6,950 nucleotides of DNA, from NCBI GenBank assembly GCA_905215945.1, contig CAJMRZ010000077.1:1-6950 (forward strand), read 5' to 3'. Position numbers and translations under genes: made by a program. Positions 4,326 through 6,950 of the stretch are shown here, one piece after another. Below the pieces are notes generated by a model, which was not told where the DNA came from, searched no databases, and worked only from the letters and a program-made list of their open reading frames with translations. Position 1 is the first letter of the stretch; every line of letters begins with the position of its first letter. This DNA comes from an uncultured bacterium. Its GTDB lineage: Bacteria > Actinomycetota > Coriobacteriia > Coriobacteriales > Coriobacteriaceae.

Positions 4326-5933
4326 TTAGTGGCGGAAGTGGCGGGCGCCCGTAAAGACCATAGCAATATTGTGCTCGTTGCAGGCCTGGATGCTCTCGTC
4401 GTCGCGCTTGGAGCCGCCGGGCTGGATGATGCAGGTCACGCCGTGTGCAGCAAGCACGTCGACGTTGTCGCGGAACGGGAAGAATGCGTCGCTTGCGCAG
4501 GCAAAGCCGCCCTTCTCCACGCCCTCGCGCTCGCAGAAGTCCTCGGCGCGCTCGCAGGCAAGCAGCGCAGAGTCAACGCGGTTAGGCTGACCCGGGCCCA
4601 TGCCAATGCCGGCCTTACCCTTGGAGACCAGGATGGCGTTGGATTTAACGCCCTTGCAGACCTTCCAGGCAAACTCGAGCTCGGCCATCTCGGCGTCGGT
4701 GGGCTTGCGGTCGGTGGGGAACGTAAAGGTCGCGGGATCCTCGGTCACGTGGTCGACTTCCTGCACCAGCATGCCGCCGTCGATGGAGCGCAGCTCCACC
4801 TGGGCGCCGTGGTCCACGCCGCCGGTCGCCAACACGCGCAGGTTGGGGCGCTTTGCCATACGCTCGAGCGCCTCGGCAGTGTAGCTCGGGGCGATGATGA
4901 CCTCGACGAACTGCTTGTTCTGATCGGCGAAGTGCTCAACCAGATCAAAGGGAACCTCGCGGTTGCAGGCGATGATGCCGCCGAAGGCGCTCTTGGGATC
5001 GCAGGCGAAGGCGCGGTCGTAGGCGGCCGTGATGTCCTCGGCAACGGCGGAACCGCAGGGATTCTGGTGCTTGAGGATCACGCAGGCCGGCTCGTCGAAC
5101 TCGCGTACCAGGTTCCAGGCGGCGTCGGCATCCAGATAGTTGTTGTAGCTGAGCGGCTTGCCCTGGATCTGCTCGGAGCCCACGAGCGGGAACTGCGAAC
5201 TCGCGGTGTTCTCGCAGCCCTCGGCAAAGCGGTAGACCGTAGCCTTCTGCTGAGGATTCTCGCCATAGCGCAGGTCGTCGACCTTCTCCAGCGAGATCTC
5301 GAGCTTGGCAGAGGTGTCCGCCACGTCGCTTGCCTGGGCGGCAAGCCAACGGGAGATGGCCGTGTCGTAGGCGGCGGTGGTCTGGTAGACCTTCACCTGC
5401 AGGCGGCGACGGGTGGAAAGCGTGGTGCAGCCACCGGTCTCGCGCATCTCGGCCAGGACGGCATCATAGTCGGCCGGGTCGGAAATGACGGTAACGCTCG
5501 CGGCGTTCTTAGCGGCAGAGCGCAGCATGGAGGGGCCACCGATGTCGATGTGCTCGATAGCATCCGCGAAGGTGACCTCGGGGTTGGCGACGGTCTTCTC
5601 GAACTCGTACAGGTTGACGACGACCAGGTCGATCAGCTTAATGCCGTGCTGAGCGGCCTCCTGCATGTGCTGCTCGGAATCGCGGCGGGCAAGCAGTGCG
5701 CCGTGAACCTTGGGATGCAGCGTCTTGACGCGGCCGTCCATCATCTCGGGATAGCCCGTGAACTCCTCGATGGGGGTTACGGGAACGCCCGCGTCCTCGA
5801 TGGCACGAGCCGTGCCGCCCGTAGAGATGATCTCGACGCCAAAGTCGTCAACCAGCGTCCGTGCGAAATCGACGACGCCCGTCTTATCGGTAACCGAGAT
5901 CAACGCGCGTGCGATCTTCACATCAGATCCCAT
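4326..5933 (-). CDS. purH: Bifunctional AICAR transformylase/IMP cyclohydrolase PurH
   Basis: Cytoplasmic enzyme for the last two steps of de novo purine synthesis: it formylates AICAR with 10-formyltetrahydrofolate, then closes the ring to IMP. At 535 residues it is full length. The N-terminal cyclohydrolase domain (about 1-150, MGS-like fold) shows STGGTA (37-42) and [12 protein letters not shown] (67-78). The transformylase domain shows RYGENPQQ (222-229), the catalytic Lys-His pair K288-H289 in LKHQNPCG, then [17 protein letters not shown] and the C-terminal FTGARHFRH. The start is fixed by GGAGGA four bases before the ATG at 5933. No other pur gene is adjacent; the gene is divergent from an acetyltransferase and probably monocistronic. 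A 52-base dyad lies 60 bases upstream of the ATG and may regulate it. I see no sign of damage or transfer. Confidence 0.98.
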   Translation of the reverse strand: MGSDVKIARALISVTDKTGVVDFARTLVDDFGVEIISTGGTARAIEDAGVPVTPIEEFTGYPEMMDGRVKTLHPKVHGALLARRDSEQHMQEAAQHGIKLIDLVVVNLYEFEKTVANPEVTFADAIEHIDIGGPSMLRSAAKNAASVTVISDPADYDAVLAEMRETGGCTTLSTRRRLQVKVYQTTAAYDTAISRWLAAQASDVADTSAKLEISLEKVDDLRYGENPQQKATVYRFAEGCENTASSQFPLVGSEQIQGKPLSYNNYLDADAAWNLVREFDEPACVILKHQNPCGSAVAEDITAAYDRAFACDPKSAFGGIIACNREVPFDLVEHFADQNKQFVEVIIAPSYTAEALERMAKRPNLRVLATGGVDHGAQVELRSIDGGMLVQEVDHVTEDPATFTFPTDRKPTDAEMAELEFAWKVCKGVKSNAILVSKGKAGIGMGPGQPNRVDSALLACERAEDFCEREGVEKGGFACASDAFFPFRDNVDVLAAHGVTCIIQPGGSKRDDESIQACNEHNIAMVFTGARHFRH

Positions 5934-5992
5934 GCAGTCCTCCTGTCTGGTACGCCGCCGTGCTCTGTGAGTCGGTGATACGTCGATCTGCA

Positions 5993-6044
5993 GCGCTCGC
6001 GCAGCGGCATTGAAAATACTGATTCAATGTAGCGCATCGAGCGC
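5993..6044. promoter_or_regulatory. 52-base dyad upstream of purH
   Basis: Outer arms GCGCTCG (5993-5999) and CGAGCGC (6038-6044) enclose inner arms CATTGAA (6008-6014) and TTCAATG (6023-6029) around an 8-base AT-rich centre, with a further GCGC/GCGC match between them. It ends 60 bases before the purH ATG. It could be an operator or a leader hairpin. No clear -35/-10 pair was found nearby, so its place relative to the transcription start is unknown. Confidence 0.45.
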
Positions 6045-6209
6045 GACGATGCACCCCGCAACGCACGGCTGTGCAGAAAAAGCTTCGAGCGGAGGTTGCA
6101 GGAGCGCCACTGGGCACGGTGAGTTCATGGAACACAGGGGCACCATAATTAGATGCCAATGGCGTGGTAGAACTGTGCTCGATATGCATCCGCAATAGAA
6201 AGAGGCACC

Positions 6210-6851
6210 ATGGTCTCGCGGGTTCTCTACCGACCGTTTGATACCGAAGATTTCGACGCCATCGCGCTGATCCTGCAGCAGCTTTGGCACAACAACTCGG
6301 ATAACGATGAGTACAACCGCCTCGAAGCCGCGTGCGATCTTGCCTACTGCCTTTCTTCCTCGACGTTTTCGCAGGTTGCAGTTATAGATGGCGAGGCGCG
6401 CGGCATTTCGCTTGCGCGTGCAGGACAGAGCTCCGACACCGCCGTCAGGGAACATTGGATGGATACTGAGCGTGCACTGCTGTCGCAGATGCGCGAGCTA
6501 GAACCCGAGTCGTGCGCCGAGTATCTCTCGTTTGTGCGCACAACCATCCGAACCAACAACCGCCTGCTCGAGAAAAGCCCACTGCCGCATGACAACGAGG
6601 TCACGTTGCTCGCCGTGGATCGCGATGTCCACGGCCTGGGCGTTGGCACGGTGCTGCTCGACGCCGCTATCTCGCATCTGTCCTCGTGCGGGGCGACCAG
6701 CGCACACCTGTACACCGACTCCAACTGCTCGTGGAAGTTCTACGAGCTGCACGGCTTTAAGCGCACCGCCACGCACCGCGCCAACCGCGAGGAACGCCGC
6801 CACGCCATGCCGCGCGAAAGCTTCCTCTACGAGCTGGACCTAACCGTCTAG
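6210..6851 (+). CDS. GNAT-family N-acetyltransferase
   Basis: A 213-residue acyltransferase expected to move an acetyl group from acetyl-CoA to an unknown amine. The acetyl-CoA pyrophosphate-binding motif A lies at residues 131-151 (VTLLAVDRDVHGLGVGTVLL): the Q/R-x2-G-x-G loop reads H141-x2-G144-x-G146, so the first position is His. Motif B is FYELHGF (177-183), where Tyr178 is in the position often used as general acid. The N-terminus (YRPFDTEDFDAIALIL) is a typical GNAT first strand and helix. About 55 residues, largely helical and charged (75-128), separate the early strands from motif A, longer than in minimal GNATs. ATG 6210 follows AAAGAGG with a four-base spacer. The gene is divergent from purH; CATAAT at 6144-6149 may be its -10. 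The substrate cannot be read from sequence. Confidence 0.88.
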   Translation: MVSRVLYRPFDTEDFDAIALILQQLWHNNSDNDEYNRLEAACDLAYCLSSSTFSQVAVIDGEARGISLARAGQSSDTAVREHWMDTERALLSQMRELEPESCAEYLSFVRTTIRTNNRLLEKSPLPHDNEVTLLAVDRDVHGLGVGTVLLDAAISHLSSCGATSAHLYTDSNCSWKFYELHGFKRTATHRANREERRHAMPRESFLYELDLTV

Positions 6852-6928
6852 GCCCAGCAGCCATACCAAGTCATTTAGGAACGTCCCCAGTAACTAGTCG
6901 TTGGAGACAGTCTTCGCAGGTAGCGCAT

Positions 6929-6950
6929 AAAAAGGGGATGGGCTTTCCCC
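6929..6950. terminator. Probable terminator, cut by the window edge
   Basis: An A-run (6929-6933) leads into GGGGA (6934-6938), a 7-base loop and TCCCC (6946-6950), where the window ends. If T residues follow, this is a bidirectional terminator for the acetyltransferase and whatever converges from the right. The preceding bases 6852-6928 hold no gene. Confidence 0.5.

Noticed and set aside
4257..5978. Plus-strand open frame of 573 codons opposite purH
   Set aside because: It is a GC-skew shadow of purH. Its translation is low-complexity (rich in Gly, Ala, Val, Leu, His), has no family motifs, and begins inside the 93-base hairpin without a ribosome site.
5934..6209. Purine riboswitch in the purH leader
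   Set aside because: The conserved three-way junction and loop sequences of the purine aptamer were not found; only the 52-base dyad is present.

Overview
The window is high-GC bacterial DNA (roughly 60% G+C by eye) with short intergenic gaps. Protein style and gene content suggest the actinobacterial class Coriobacteriia, most likely Collinsella or a close relative. That placement is a judgement from familiarity with the sequences, not a search result. Seven protein-coding genes are supported and all look like ordinary chromosomal genes. No transposase, phage gene, tRNA, rRNA or CRISPR array is visible.

Layout from left to right. (1) Positions 1-440, minus strand: the N-terminal part of uppP (undecaprenyl-diphosphatase, also called BacA), running off the left edge. 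(2) Positions 688-1125, plus strand: a stand-alone universal stress protein, divergent from uppP. (3) Positions 1126-1437: a 312-base gene-free stretch between convergent genes, packed with structure. It holds a 91-base imperfect hairpin, a strong Rho-independent terminator whose right arm is tandemly duplicated, a further hairpin, and two copies of a 19-base near-palindrome. (4) Positions 3162-1438, minus strand: a response regulator and histidine kinase operon of the BceR/BceS (bacitracin-sensing) type. (5) Positions 4050-3343, minus strand: an unrecognised soluble protein of 235 residues with its own extended -10 promoter, placed directly against a bidirectional terminator. (6) Positions 5933-4326, minus strand: purH, the bifunctional enzyme of the last two steps of IMP synthesis, followed by a 93-base hairpin with 16-bp perfect arms and preceded by a 52-base dyad in its leader. 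(7) Positions 6210-6851, plus strand: a GNAT-family acetyltransferase divergent from purH, followed by the left part of a probable terminator at the window edge.

One functional link stands out. UppP regenerates undecaprenyl phosphate from undecaprenyl pyrophosphate, the lipid target of bacitracin. About 1 kb away lies a two-component pair of the family that usually senses and answers cell-envelope peptide antibiotics. The BceAB-type ABC transporter normally encoded beside such pairs is absent from this window. The other genes (stress protein, purine synthesis, acetyltransferase) look like independent transcription units.

The unexplained content is mostly intergenic. Two hairpins of over 90 bases sit 13 and 21 bases after stop codons and have no U-tract, which suggests dispersed REP-like elements or 3'-end RNA structures. 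The paired 19-base near-palindromes at 1353-1410 sit where no promoter is expected. I see no convincing new multi-gene system here.
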